Positions 52,461 through 62,933 of a DNA stretch of 64,000 nt are shown here, piece after piece. Under the pieces are notes generated by a model, which worked only from the letters and a program-made list of their open reading frames with translations, did not search any database and had not been told where the DNA came from. The position numbers and the translations under genes were made by a program. The stretch is from an uncultured Actinomycetes bacterium. GTDB lineage: Bacteria; Actinomycetota; Acidimicrobiia; Acidimicrobiales; RAAP-2. Where the stretch lies: the NCBI GenBank assembly GCA_903900235.1, contig CAIUMH010000031.1, positions 1-64,000 on the forward strand, in the 5' to 3' direction. Position 1 is the stretch's first letter; every line of letters begins with the position of its first letter.

Positions 52461-53687
52461 TCAGGTTGCCTCGGCGAAGAGCTGCTGGAGGCGGCTCACG
52501 CCCTCAATGAGATCATCGTCTCCAAGAGCGTAGGAGAGCCGCAGGTAGCCCGGAGCACCGAAGGCCTCACCGGGCACCACGGCCACCTTGACCTCATCGA
52601 TAGCGATCTCAGCGAGATCAGCGCTGGTGGTCACCAGCTTTCCCCGGATCGATCGTCCGAGCAGGCCGGTGACATTCGGCAAGCAGTAGAAGGCGCCCTG
52701 GGGCTTCAAGCAGGTGACGCCGTCGATCTCGTTCAGCATGGTGTGCATGGTCAACCGGCGGCGATCGAAGGCCTGCCGCATCATCATGACGGCATCGAGG
52801 TCGCCGGAGACCGCCGCAAGGGCGGCGCGCTGTGAGACATTGGCCACGTTGGAGGTGAGCTGCGACTGGAGGTTGGTGGCCGCCGAGATCACGTCGGTCG
52901 GGCCGATCATCCATCCGACCCGCCATCCGGTCATCGCATAGGTCTTGGCCACCCCGTTGACAATCACGAAACGGTCGCCGAGCGCCTCGACCCGCTGGGG
53001 CAGTGAGACGATCTCAGCGCCGTCGTAGAGCAGGTGCTCGTAGATCTCGTCCGCCAGCACCCACACGCCGCGCTCGGCCGCCCATGCGCCCACCGCATCG
53101 ATCTCGTCTGGGGTGTAGACCGCACCAGTCGGGTTCGACGGCGAGACGAACACGAGGACCTTGGTCTTCTCCGTCCACGCCGCATCGAGCATGGCCGGGG
53201 TCACCTTGAAGCCAGTGGACTCGTCGGTGGGAATGGAGATCGGCACACCACCGGCCAGCCACGCTGACTCAGGGTAGGTAGTCCAGTACGGACCGGGGAT
53301 CAGAACCTCGTCGCCCGGGTCGAGCAGTGCCACGAAGGCATTGGAGATGGCCTGCTTGCCACCATTGGTGATCATGACTTGCTCAGGCGTCACCTCGAGG
53401 CCCGAGTCGCGCAGGGTCTTGGCGGCGACGGCAGCCCTGAGCTCAGGAAGCCCTCCCGCGGGGGTGTACCGGTGGTTCACCGGGTCCTTACAGGCAGCGA
53501 CGGCTGCGTCCACGATGGCTGCAGGCGTCGGGAAGTCCGGCTCGCCAGCACCGAAGCCGACCACGCTCTCCCCTGCCGCCTTGAGGGCCTTGGCCCGAGC
53601 ATCCACCGCAAGGGTGGCCGAGGGCGCCAGGGAGCTGAGCTTGGCCGAGACACGACGCGACGACGCTTGTCCGAGAGGGGTCTCCAT
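52461..53687 (-). CDS. Class I pyridoxal-phosphate aminotransferase (aspartate aminotransferase-like)
   Basis: [75 protein letters not shown] 53687. Confidence 0.94.
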   Translation of the reverse strand: METPLGQASSRRVSAKLSSLAPSATLAVDARAKALKAAGESVVGFGAGEPDFPTPAAIVDAAVAACKDPVNHRYTPAGGLPELRAAVAAKTLRDSGLEVTPEQVMITNGGKQAISNAFVALLDPGDEVLIPGPYWTTYPESAWLAGGVPISIPTDESTGFKVTPAMLDAAWTEKTKVLVFVSPSNPTGAVYTPDEIDAVGAWAAERGVWVLADEIYEHLLYDGAEIVSLPQRVEALGDRFVIVNGVAKTYAMTGWRVGWMIGPTDVISAATNLQSQLTSNVANVSQRAALAAVSGDLDAVMMMRQAFDRRRLTMHTMLNEIDGVTCLKPQGAFYCLPNVTGLLGRSIRGKLVTTSADLAEIAIDEVKVAVVPGEAFGAPGYLRLSYALGDDDLIEGVSRLQQLFAEAT

Positions 53688-53706
53688 GGGTGCAATGATT
53701 CCACAT

Positions 53707-54831
53707 GTGAGCGACACCCCTGACATCAAGATCCCCTCCGAGTTGCTGCCCTCCGATGGGCGCTTCGGGGCTGGCCCTTCCAAGGTCCGCGCCCAACAGA
53801 TTGCCGCCTTGGTGGCTGACGCCCCTCATTACCTCGGCACCAGCCATCGCCAGAGCACGGTCAAATCCATGGTCGGACGGGTCCGAGACGGCCTGTCCAA
53901 CCTGTTCGACCTGCCCGACGGTTACGAGGTCCTCTTGAGCAACGGCGGTACCACCTGCTTCTGGGACGCGGCCACCTTTGGCCTGATCGAGTCGAAGAGC
54001 CAGCACCTCAACTTCGGTGAGTTCTCCTCGAAGTTCGGGACCGCGGCGGCAGCCGCCCCTCACCTCGACGAGCCCCAGATCATCAAGAGCGAGCCCGGAA
54101 CCCACCCGGAGGCCATTGCCACCGCTGGCATCGACCTCTACGCCCTCACCCACAATGAGACCTCCACCGGCGTGTCGATGGAGATCCTCCGACCTGACGG
54201 CGCAGAGGGCCTCGTCGCCGTCGACGCCACGTCGGCCGCCGGGGGCCTGCGGGTCGATCCCAGTCAGTTCGACTGCTACTACTTCGCCCCACAGAAGTCC
54301 TTCGCTTCCGACGGTGGCCTCTGGCTGGCATTGTGCTCACCCGCCGCCATCGAGCGGATCGAGAAGATCAGCGCGTCGGGCCGCTGGATCCCTGCCTTCC
54401 TCGACCTCAAGACTGCCGTCGACAACTCGCGACTCAACCAGACCTACAACACCCCGGCCCTGGCAACCATCCACCTGCTCGCCAGCCAGGTCGAGTGGTT
54501 CAACGACCATGGTGGCCTTGAGTGGAGCGCTGGCCGCTCCGAGCGCTCGGCCGAGATCCTCTACACGTGGGCCGAACAGTCGGGCTACGCCCGTCCCTTC
54601 GTGGAGAACCCCGCACATCGCTCCAACGTGATCGGGACCATCGACTTCGTCGATGCCATCGACGCCACCCAGATCGCCGCCGTACTTCGGGCCAATGGCA
54701 TTGTGGACACCGAGCCGTACCGCAAGCTCGGTCGCAACCAGCTGCGTATCGCCATGTTCCCGGCAATTGAGCCCGATGACGTGGCCACCCTCTGTGGGGC
54801 GATCAACCATATCGTGGGCGCGCTCAGCTAG
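53707..54831 (+). CDS. serC: Phosphoserine transaminase
   Basis: GTG start gives [90 protein letters not shown]. Confidence 0.93.
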   Translation: MSDTPDIKIPSELLPSDGRFGAGPSKVRAQQIAALVADAPHYLGTSHRQSTVKSMVGRVRDGLSNLFDLPDGYEVLLSNGGTTCFWDAATFGLIESKSQHLNFGEFSSKFGTAAAAAPHLDEPQIIKSEPGTHPEAIATAGIDLYALTHNETSTGVSMEILRPDGAEGLVAVDATSAAGGLRVDPSQFDCYYFAPQKSFASDGGLWLALCSPAAIERIEKISASGRWIPAFLDLKTAVDNSRLNQTYNTPALATIHLLASQVEWFNDHGGLEWSAGRSERSAEILYTWAEQSGYARPFVENPAHRSNVIGTIDFVDAIDATQIAAVLRANGIVDTEPYRKLGRNQLRIAMFPAIEPDDVATLCGAINHIVGALS

Positions 54832-54920
54832 ATCCAACTGCGTGGATCGAGACCACCTGGTCCACCCGGCAAGTCCCGAGCAACCACCAGACCCCTCTCC
54901 TCTCACGCGCCCTGACGCGA

Positions 54921-54950
54921 CGATGCCCGCCGGAATCCCGGCGGGCATCG
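54921..54950. terminator. Perfect 13-bp hairpin between convergent serC and ilvC (bidirectional terminator)
   Basis: CGATGCCCGCCGG-AATC-CCGGCGGGCATCG. Confidence 0.85.
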
Positions 54951-54974
54951 GAGCGAACCGTTCGTTTGAGCGGC

Positions 54975-56030
<1,056 letters not shown>

Positions 56031-56049
56031 TCAGGGGCTGAGCGGTCGC

Positions 56050-56586
56050 TCAGGCTGGAGGATTGAGTCTAGGCAGCGCGACGCGACCCGTCCGCTGCAC
56101 CTCGACCGGGGCGTAGTTCGCCTCGAGGTGCCGCTCGAAGGCATCGACTGCCGCCGGGGTGCCCGAGAGCGAGACGGTGACCGAGTTGGCTGAGAAGTCG
56201 ACGATGGATGCTCCGGCGTGCGCCATGGAATTGAGCAGGGCTGCTCGACCTTCTTCGCCCACCGACACCGTGGCCAGCAAGAGCTCACGCTCGGTGGCCT
56301 CGTCGGGTCGCATGTCGTTGATCTCAACCACGTTGATCAACTTGTTGAGCTGGCCGACCACCTGGGCGATGGGAGCGGACTCGGCATCGACGACGATCGT
56401 CAGGCGACTAAAACGTTGGTCCTCTGCGGCTGGCGCAACCGCCAGCGAGAAGATGTTGAAGCCCCTGCGGCTGAAGAGCCCAGCAATTCGACTGAGCACT
56501 CCAGACTTGTTCTCAACAAGGACCGACAAGATGTGGTGGGAGACCGGAGTGTGTTCGGTTGTCCCGCTGAACGGCTCTGCCATCAT
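56050..56586 (-). CDS. ilvN: Acetolactate synthase small (regulatory) subunit
   Basis: HHILSVLVENKSGVLSRIAGLFSRRGFNIFSLAVAPAAEDQRFSRLTIVVDAE ACT domain. Confidence 0.95.
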   Translation of the reverse strand: MMAEPFSGTTEHTPVSHHILSVLVENKSGVLSRIAGLFSRRGFNIFSLAVAPAAEDQRFSRLTIVVDAESAPIAQVVGQLNKLINVVEINDMRPDEATERELLLATVSVGEEGRAALLNSMAHAGASIVDFSANSVTVSLSGTPAAVDAFERHLEANYAPVEVQRTGRVALPRLNPPA

Positions 56587-58301
56587 GCACCTTCTCTCTG
56601 TGTGGGGTGGACAACCACGTCGGAGTTCGACGCGCCAGCCGGGACCATTGGGAAGACCTTCTCCGAGGCATCTGTGCGGAAGTCGATCACCACCGGTCGG
56701 TCGTTGATCGCATTGGCACGCTCGATCGCCGGGATGACGTCCTCAGGGCGATCCACCCGGATCCCGACGCAGCCCATCGCCTCGGCCAGCATCACGAAGT
56801 TGGGCACATCAGGGGTCAGGTAGACCTCGGAGTAGCGCTCCTCGTAGAACATCTCCTGCCATTGGCGGACCATGCCGAGATAGGAGTTATTGAGGATGGC
56901 GATCTTGACCGGGATCCCCTCGACCCGAGCGGTCACAAGCTCTTGGGCGGTCATCTGGAAGCAGCCATCTCCGTCGATGCCCCAGACCGTCCGGCCGGGC
57001 TCGCCGACCTTGGCCCCGATGGCACCGGGGACGGCAAAGCCCATGGTGCCCGCACCACCCGAGTTGATCCACGTATACGGGGTCTCGTAACTCCAATGCT
57101 GGGCCGCCCACATCTGGTGCTGCCCGACACCAGCCACAACAATGGTGTCGGCTGGGCTATGGGCGGCAAGCGCCTCAATCACGGCCTGCGGCTTGAGGGC
57201 TTGGCCTTCTTCTGCTGGTTCGAAGGTCAGCGGGTATCGCTCCTGCCACTCAGAAAGCTGGGCCCACCAAGCGGAGCGATCCGTCTGGGTCTTGGAGGCC
57301 GACACCGTGGCGAGCGCCTCGGTGACCCGACGGGCATCGCCGACGATCCCGATGTCGGCACGACGGACCTTGTTGAGCTCAGCCGGGTCGATGTCGACGT
57401 GGATGATCTGAGCCTTGGGGGCGAAGCCGTCAAGCTTGCCTGTGACCCGGTCATCGAATCTGGCACCGAGCGACACCAGCAGGTCAGCCTCCTGCATGGC
57501 GGTGATCGCCGTGTAATTGCCGTGCATGCCGGGCATGCCCAGGCACAGCTCGTGACTGTCAGGGAAGGCGCCACGGGCCATGAGGGTGGTGACCACCGGA
57601 ATCCCGGTCGTCTCGGCCAGAGTCCGCAAGGCACCCGCCCCTCGGGCCTTCAAGATGCCGCCGCCCACATAGAGCACCGGGCGCTCGGCAGTGGCCATCA
57701 TCTGGGCAGCCGCCTCGATGAGCTCGGCGTCGCCGTCGAGCTGGGGCTTGTAGCCGGGCAGATCAAGCTCATCGAAGGACGGCGGATCCACCCATTCGAC
57801 CTCGGTCTGGGCGATGTCCTTGGGGAAGTCGACGAGGACTGGGCCGGGACGGCCAGTGGTGGCCACGTAGAACGCCTCGGCGATGACCGTCGGAATGTCA
57901 GCGACGTCGGTGATCAGCCAGTTGTGCTTGGTGATCCCCTGGGTGATCCCAGTGATGTCGCATTCCTGGAAGGCATCGGTGCCAATGGCAGCGGTGGGGA
58001 CTTGTCCGGTGATGACAACCAAGGGGATCGAGTCCATGTAGGCGTTCGAGATTGGGGTGACGATGTTGGTCGCCCCGGGGCCCGAGGTCACCAAGGCCAC
58101 ACCAGGCCGACCGGTGGCCTGTGCGTAGCCTTCGGCCATGTGGCCGGCCCCCTGCTCATGCCGGACCAGGATGTGGCGAATCGTCGAGTCGATGATCGGG
58201 TCGTAGACCGGGAGGATTGCTCCACCGGGCAGGCCGAAGATGACCTCGACGCCTTGGGCCTCGAGGGACTTGATGAGTGACTGTGCACCGGTGATCTTCA
58301 T
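56583..58301 (-). CDS. ilvB: Acetolactate synthase large subunit
   Basis: GVEVIFGLPGGAILPVYDPI, RHEQGAGHMAEGYAQATGRPGVALVTSGPGATN, ThDP motif GDGCFQMTAQELVTARVEGIPVKIAILNNSYLGMVRQWQ. Confidence 0.96.
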   Translation of the reverse strand: MKITGAQSLIKSLEAQGVEVIFGLPGGAILPVYDPIIDSTIRHILVRHEQGAGHMAEGYAQATGRPGVALVTSGPGATNIVTPISNAYMDSIPLVVITGQVPTAAIGTDAFQECDITGITQGITKHNWLITDVADIPTVIAEAFYVATTGRPGPVLVDFPKDIAQTEVEWVDPPSFDELDLPGYKPQLDGDAELIEAAAQMMATAERPVLYVGGGILKARGAGALRTLAETTGIPVVTTLMARGAFPDSHELCLGMPGMHGNYTAITAMQEADLLVSLGARFDDRVTGKLDGFAPKAQIIHVDIDPAELNKVRRADIGIVGDARRVTEALATVSASKTQTDRSAWWAQLSEWQERYPLTFEPAEEGQALKPQAVIEALAAHSPADTIVVAGVGQHQMWAAQHWSYETPYTWINSGGAGTMGFAVPGAIGAKVGEPGRTVWGIDGDGCFQMTAQELVTARVEGIPVKIAILNNSYLGMVRQWQEMFYEERYSEVYLTPDVPNFVMLAEAMGCVGIRVDRPEDVIPAIERANAINDRPVVIDFRTDASEKVFPMVPAGASNSDVVVHPTQREGA

Positions 58302-58350
58302 TGCGGGTCCTCCGTGAGGTGGGACGTGGGGATGGGTCAGGAAATACAGA

Positions 58351-58370
58351 GACCTCCCTGAAGGGAGGTC
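58351..58370 (-). terminator. Hairpin of the ilvB attenuator
   Basis: Minus strand GACCTCCC-TTCA-GGGAGGTC (perfect 8-bp stem) followed by TCTGTATTTCC, about 50 nt before the ilvB start. Confidence 0.72.
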
Positions 58371-58404
58371 GGGGGCGAGCGCGTGCGGGGTCTGTCAGCG
58401 CGCG

Positions 58405-58452
58405 CTAGCGCACTACTACTACGAGTGCCGGGCGAAGGAGGTCGCTACTCAC
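58405..58452 (-). CDS. Val/Leu-rich leader peptide MSSDLLRPALVVVVR of the ilvB attenuator
   Basis: GTG AGT AGC GAC CTC CTT CGC CCG GCA CTC GTA GTA GTA GTG CGC TAG; LVVVV run directly before the stop. Confidence 0.78.
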   Translation of the reverse strand: MSSDLLRPALVVVVR

Positions 58453-58539
58453 AAAGACAACTCTGCCACATCTTCCGCCGTCCGCACAAGCCCCGATGAT
58501 CATCGTCACCGTGGTCCCCGAATCTCACGAGCACTGGTG

Positions 58540-59982
58540 TCAGCCGCGACGCTGTCGAAGTCCAGCGTTGACGGCCTTTCCGTCCGCCTGACCCTTCGTC
58601 GCCGCCATCACCTTGCCGGTGAAGAAGCCGGTCAGCTTGTCGTCGCCCTCCACATAGCGCTGCCAGGCATCGCGGTTCTCGGCGATCACGGCATCGAGGA
58701 CGGCGTCAAGTGCTCCGGCATCCATCTGTTCGAAGCCCTTGGTCTTGGCCACCGCACGGGGATCTCCCCCGCCGTCAGCCACCAGGTCAGCGAGAACCGC
58801 CTTGGACTGCGTGGCCGAGACCTCACCGGCTTCCTCCATCTGGAGCAGCACCACCATGGTGTCTTCGTCGAGGTGACCACCATCGCTCAACGCCCCGGCA
58901 AGCTCATTGGCCACTCGGGCCAGTGCCAGCGGTGCGGCAACCCCTGCGGCCGCCGCCGCTATCACGTAGCGATCGATACCCTGGTCCACCACGCTGGCGA
59001 TCTGATCAGCCTGGGACTCGGTGGCCTGTTCGCCCATCAGGGCGACCAAGGTGCGTCGACGCTCGGCAGGCATCGCCGGCAGACTGGCCCGGATGGCATC
59101 GATCTGCTCATCGCTCGGAGCCAACGGGACGAGGTCGGGCTCCGGGAAGTACCGGTAGTCGTAGGCCTCCTCTTTGGAGCGCAGCGTCTGGGTTCGTCCT
59201 GCGTCCTCATCCCAGTGGCGAGTCTCTTGGACGATGGCCTGGCCGTCCTCGAGCAACATCACCTGACGCAGTGCCTCGTGGTCGATGGCCCGCTGCACGG
59301 AGCGCAGCGAGTTCAGGTTCTTGATCTCGCACCTCGTGCCGAAGGGGGCATCGGGACCGCGACGGACCGACACGTTGGCGTCGACTCGCATCGATCCCTC
59401 CTCCATGCGCCCGTCCGAGGCGCCAGTGGCAATCAGGATGGAACGGAGCTCGGCGGCGTAGCGGCGGGCCTGTTCAGCAGAGCGGATGTCGGGGCCGGAG
59501 ACGATCTCGACCAGCGGCACTCCAGCACGGTTGTAGTCGACGATGGACTCGTCGGCCCCGTGGATCCGGCCGGTGCCGCCGAGGTGCGTGGTCTTGCCGG
59601 TGTCTTCTTCCATGTGGGCGCGCTCAACGAGCACCCGGGTGCCATCGGGGAGGTCGAGATGCCCGATGCCGTTGATCGGCTTGTCGTACTGGCTGATCTG
59701 GTAGTCCTTGGGCTGGTCAGGGTAGAAGTAGTTCTTCCGGGCGAAGACCGACGGCGCGATCTGGCAGTGCAGGGCCAGACCGATGCGGATCGCCAGCTCC
59801 ACCGCCTTTTCGTTTAGGACGGGCAACGATCCAGGCAGGCCGAGGCAGACCGGGCACACATTGGTGTTCGGCTCCCCACCAAAGGCATTCGCGCACCCAC
59901 AGAACAATTTGGTGGCGGTAGCAAGCTCGGTGTGGACCTCGAGGCCCACCACCATCTCCCAGTCGTCTGGCAACTCGGCCAT
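58540..59982 (-). CDS. gatB: Asp-tRNA(Asn)/Glu-tRNA(Gln) amidotransferase subunit B
   Basis: WEMVVGLEVHTELATATKLFCGCANAFGGEPNTNVCPVCLGLPGSLPVLN, YFYPDQPKDYQISQYDKPI. Confidence 0.97.
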   Translation of the reverse strand: MAELPDDWEMVVGLEVHTELATATKLFCGCANAFGGEPNTNVCPVCLGLPGSLPVLNEKAVELAIRIGLALHCQIAPSVFARKNYFYPDQPKDYQISQYDKPINGIGHLDLPDGTRVLVERAHMEEDTGKTTHLGGTGRIHGADESIVDYNRAGVPLVEIVSGPDIRSAEQARRYAAELRSILIATGASDGRMEEGSMRVDANVSVRRGPDAPFGTRCEIKNLNSLRSVQRAIDHEALRQVMLLEDGQAIVQETRHWDEDAGRTQTLRSKEEAYDYRYFPEPDLVPLAPSDEQIDAIRASLPAMPAERRRTLVALMGEQATESQADQIASVVDQGIDRYVIAAAAAGVAAPLALARVANELAGALSDGGHLDEDTMVVLLQMEEAGEVSATQSKAVLADLVADGGGDPRAVAKTKGFEQMDAGALDAVLDAVIAENRDAWQRYVEGDDKLTGFFTGKVMAATKGQADGKAVNAGLRQRRG

Positions 59983-59984
59983 GA

Positions 59985-61400
59985 TCAGGACCTTCCCTTC
60001 TCAATGACCGCCGCCGCCCGCAAGAGCCGCTCTTCGGAGAGCGCCGGACCGAGGAGCTGGACGCCGATCGGCAGGCCGGCGGCATCGGACCCGGCCGGCA
60101 CGCTGATGGCCGGGTGGCCGGCCAAGTTGGTTGGAATGGTGAAGACATCTGAGAGGTACATCTCCATCGGGTCTGACACCTTGGCCCCGAGGCCAAACGC
60201 CGTCGTTGGAGTGGTTGCTCCGAGGATCAGATCCACCGAGCGATAGGCGTCGGCGAAGGCGTTGATGATCAACGTCCGGGTTCGCTGGGCCTGGGCGTAG
60301 TAGGCGTCGTAGTAGCCCGCCGAGAGCGCGTAGGTGCCGAGCATGATGCGGCGTTTGACTTCGTCACCGAAGCCGGCAGTCCTTGAGGCGGCATTCATCT
60401 CGGCCACGTTGGCGGCATCGACCCGAAGGCCGTAGCGGACGCCGTCATAGCGGGCGAGGTTCGACGAGGCCTCGGCCGGGGCGATCAAGTAGTAGGCCGA
60501 GAGGCCGTAGTGCAGCTCGGGGATCGACATCTCCACGATCTCGGCGCCCGCTGCCGCGAGCAGCTCCGCCGAGGCGGTGACGGCGGCGGTGATCTCTGGG
60601 CTGGCTCCCTCGATCAGGTCTCGGCACAGGCCGACCCGGAGTCCGCCCACGCCATCGTCGAGACGGTCAACGAGCATCGGTGCTGGCACGTCGAGCGAGG
60701 TGGAGTCGAGGGGGTCGTGGCCGGCGATGACCTCGAGCAGCAGCGCGGCATCCTCCACGCTCTGGGCGAATGGTCCGACCTGATCGAGCGACGAAGCGAA
60801 GGCCACGAGGCCGTATCGCGAGACAAGGCCATAGGTGGGCTTGACTCCCACCACCCCGCAGAAGGCAGCAGGCTGGCGGATCGAGCCACCGGTGTCGGAG
60901 CCGAGCGACAGCGGAACCATCCCTGCGCCAACCGCAGCGGCAGAACCGCCGCTCGAGCCTCCGGGGACCTTGGAGTGGTCCACCGGGTTCTTGGTTGGCC
61001 CATAGGCCGAGTTCTCGGTCGACGAGCCCATGGCGAACTCGTCCATGTTGGTCGTGCCGATGATGATGGCACCGGCCGCTTCGAGGCTGCGCACGACCGT
61101 GGCGTCGTACGGGGGCCGCCACCCGTCGAGGATCTTGCTAGCGCATGACGTCACCCGTCCGCGCTGGCAGATGTTGTCTTTCACCCCGATCGGCACGCCG
61201 GCGAGCGGACCGACATCGCGTCCCTCTGCTACCGCTGCGTCGATACCACGGGCCGCTTCCCGGGCGGCCTCCGCATGGACCTCGGTGAAGGCGTGGAGTT
61301 CTCCGTCATGGGTCGAGATCTCTGCGAGTGATGCCTCGACGACCTCGGTCGCCCGACGATTGCCAGCAGCCACCTCGGCGGCAATGCGGCGAGCGCTCAT
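59985..61400 (-). CDS. gatA: Asp-tRNA(Asn)/Glu-tRNA(Gln) amidotransferase subunit A
   Basis: Amidase signature VPGGSSGGSAAAVGAGMVPLSLGSDTGGSIRQPAAFCGVVGVKPTYG; GVPIGVKDNI. Confidence 0.97.
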   Translation of the reverse strand: MSARRIAAEVAAGNRRATEVVEASLAEISTHDGELHAFTEVHAEAAREAARGIDAAVAEGRDVGPLAGVPIGVKDNICQRGRVTSCASKILDGWRPPYDATVVRSLEAAGAIIIGTTNMDEFAMGSSTENSAYGPTKNPVDHSKVPGGSSGGSAAAVGAGMVPLSLGSDTGGSIRQPAAFCGVVGVKPTYGLVSRYGLVAFASSLDQVGPFAQSVEDAALLLEVIAGHDPLDSTSLDVPAPMLVDRLDDGVGGLRVGLCRDLIEGASPEITAAVTASAELLAAAGAEIVEMSIPELHYGLSAYYLIAPAEASSNLARYDGVRYGLRVDAANVAEMNAASRTAGFGDEVKRRIMLGTYALSAGYYDAYYAQAQRTRTLIINAFADAYRSVDLILGATTPTTAFGLGAKVSDPMEMYLSDVFTIPTNLAGHPAISVPAGSDAAGLPIGVQLLGPALSEERLLRAAAVIEKGRS

Positions 61401-61705
61401 CCTTCCTCGCCCACGATCTGGGGCACGAGGAACCGATGATCTGCCACTGCTGGCGCCTGGGAGAGCACCTCGGCCCGGTCGAGCGAGGGTCGAACCTCAT
61501 CAGTGCGAAGGACGTTGATGAGTTCAAGCGGGTGCTCAGTGACCTTGAGCGCTGAAAGGTCAAGCGCGGCGAGATCCGCCGCGTGGCCCAGGATCGAGGC
61601 CAATTGCCCGGTAAAGCGCTCTACCTCCTCGTCGGTCAGATTCAGACGGGCGAGGACGGCGACCTTGGCCACGTCGGCAGCGGACAGTGGGGTGGGATCG
61701 CTCAC
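61397..61705 (-). CDS. gatC: Asp-tRNA(Asn)/Glu-tRNA(Gln) amidotransferase subunit C
   Basis: LSAADVAKVAVLARLNLTDEEVERFTGQLASILGHAADLAALD; 4-bp overlap with gatA. Confidence 0.95.
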   Translation of the reverse strand: MSDPTPLSAADVAKVAVLARLNLTDEEVERFTGQLASILGHAADLAALDLSALKVTEHPLELINVLRTDEVRPSLDRAEVLSQAPAVADHRFLVPQIVGEEG

Positions 61706-62463
61706 GCGTTGGCGATGCGCTCGACGAAGGCCACCGACTGCGCCTCGATCAGCTCGGCATCGTGATCGAGCGTGGCCACGTGGTAGCTGCGCTCGAGGAT
61801 CACGCGCTCGATGGGCCCAGCCACGCTGGCCACGAGGTGGTCACCATTCGAGAACGGCACCACATGGTCCTGGACGCTCGAGAACAGCAGGATCGGAGCG
61901 GCAATTGCTCCGAGATGGGCCGAGACTTCCTCCACGGCCGCGAAGAGCGAGACGGCCGGAGCCAGTGGCGTTGCGGGGTAGCTCCGTTCGTCGGCACCCT
62001 CGATGGCAATATCTGATCCGATGGCATCCATCACCTCGACGCCCGAGTCGAGGAGGGCCTTGGCACCCTCGGCGAGCTCCGCCGAGTACTCGACCAGTGG
62101 GTTCACCAGGATGAGACCGGCGATCTCCGGGTGGTTCTCGGCCAGCCAACAGGTCAGCGCTCCCCCCATCGAAAGACCCGCCACCACGATGCGCTCAGTG
62201 CGAGCCGAGAGTGCCTGAAAGGCAAACTCCGCAGCCCCCGACCAGTCCTCCCAGCGCGTGGGGATCATGTCCTCGACGACCGTGCCGTGGCCCGGCAGCA
62301 GCGGCATTTCGACGCTGTGACCGGCATTGGCCATCGCCTCGGCGAGCGCACGCACAGAGAAGGGGCTTCCGGTGAAACCGTGGAGCACGAGTACTCCGGT
62401 CGAACCGCCATCAACACTCAAGGGCTCGCAGCCCTCCATCACAGGTGCAGTCATGTCTCCCAT
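61702..62463 (-). CDS. Alpha/beta hydrolase (carboxylesterase / monoacylglycerol lipase-like)
   Basis: GVLVLHGFTGSPFSVRALAEAMANAGHSVEMPLLPGHGT, VVAGLSMGGALTCWLAENHPE; ATG 62463 favoured. Confidence 0.9.
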   Translation of the reverse strand: MGDMTAPVMEGCEPLSVDGGSTGVLVLHGFTGSPFSVRALAEAMANAGHSVEMPLLPGHGTVVEDMIPTRWEDWSGAAEFAFQALSARTERIVVAGLSMGGALTCWLAENHPEIAGLILVNPLVEYSAELAEGAKALLDSGVEVMDAIGSDIAIEGADERSYPATPLAPAVSLFAAVEEVSAHLGAIAAPILLFSSVQDHVVPFSNGDHLVASVAGPIERVILERSYHVATLDHDAELIEAQSVAFVERIANA

Positions 62464-62504
62464 CGTATCGGCACCGCTACCCTGTCGGATGAGTCGAGGA
62501 GGAG

Positions 62505-62912
62505 ATGGAGATGGCCCACGAGTTCCTGAGCCCTGAGTGGATCGCTGCCGTGCGTGAGCTTCGCGAGCAGCACCCAGAAGCCGGGTCATCGATCCCACTC
62601 GCCGTCCGGATGAACCTCGTGGTCACCGAGGGTCCTTCCGGGACGCTCTCGCATGCCCACGTTGACACCTCGGCCGGGGCCCTCATGGTCGAGGAGGGTC
62701 ACCTCGTCGAGCCGGATCTGAGCGTCACGGTTGACTTCGTGACCGCTCGAGCCTTGTTGGTCGAAGGGAACCCTCAGGCCGCCATGTCGGCGTTTATGGC
62801 GGGGAAGATCCGCATTGAGGGCGACATGGCCAAACTCATGGTGTTGCAGGGCGCATCTCCGGATGCCAATGCCCAATCCTTCGCCGAGGGCGTGCGGTCG
62901 ATCACCATCTGA
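62505..62912 (+). CDS. SCP2 sterol-binding domain protein
   Basis: MEMAHEFLSPEWIAAVRELREQHPE..., DLSVTVDFVTARALLVEGNPQAAMSAFMAGKIRIEGDMAKLMVLQ. Confidence 0.85.
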   Translation: MEMAHEFLSPEWIAAVRELREQHPEAGSSIPLAVRMNLVVTEGPSGTLSHAHVDTSAGALMVEEGHLVEPDLSVTVDFVTARALLVEGNPQAAMSAFMAGKIRIEGDMAKLMVLQGASPDANAQSFAEGVRSITI

Positions 62913-62933
62913 TCCGCCCAGATGGGGGGTCGA

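Noticed and set aside
56607-58280. 557-aa + strand ORF
   Set aside because: Antisense to ilvB; no recognisable domain.
58537-59817. 426-aa + strand ORF
   Set aside because: Antisense to gatB; shadow ORF.
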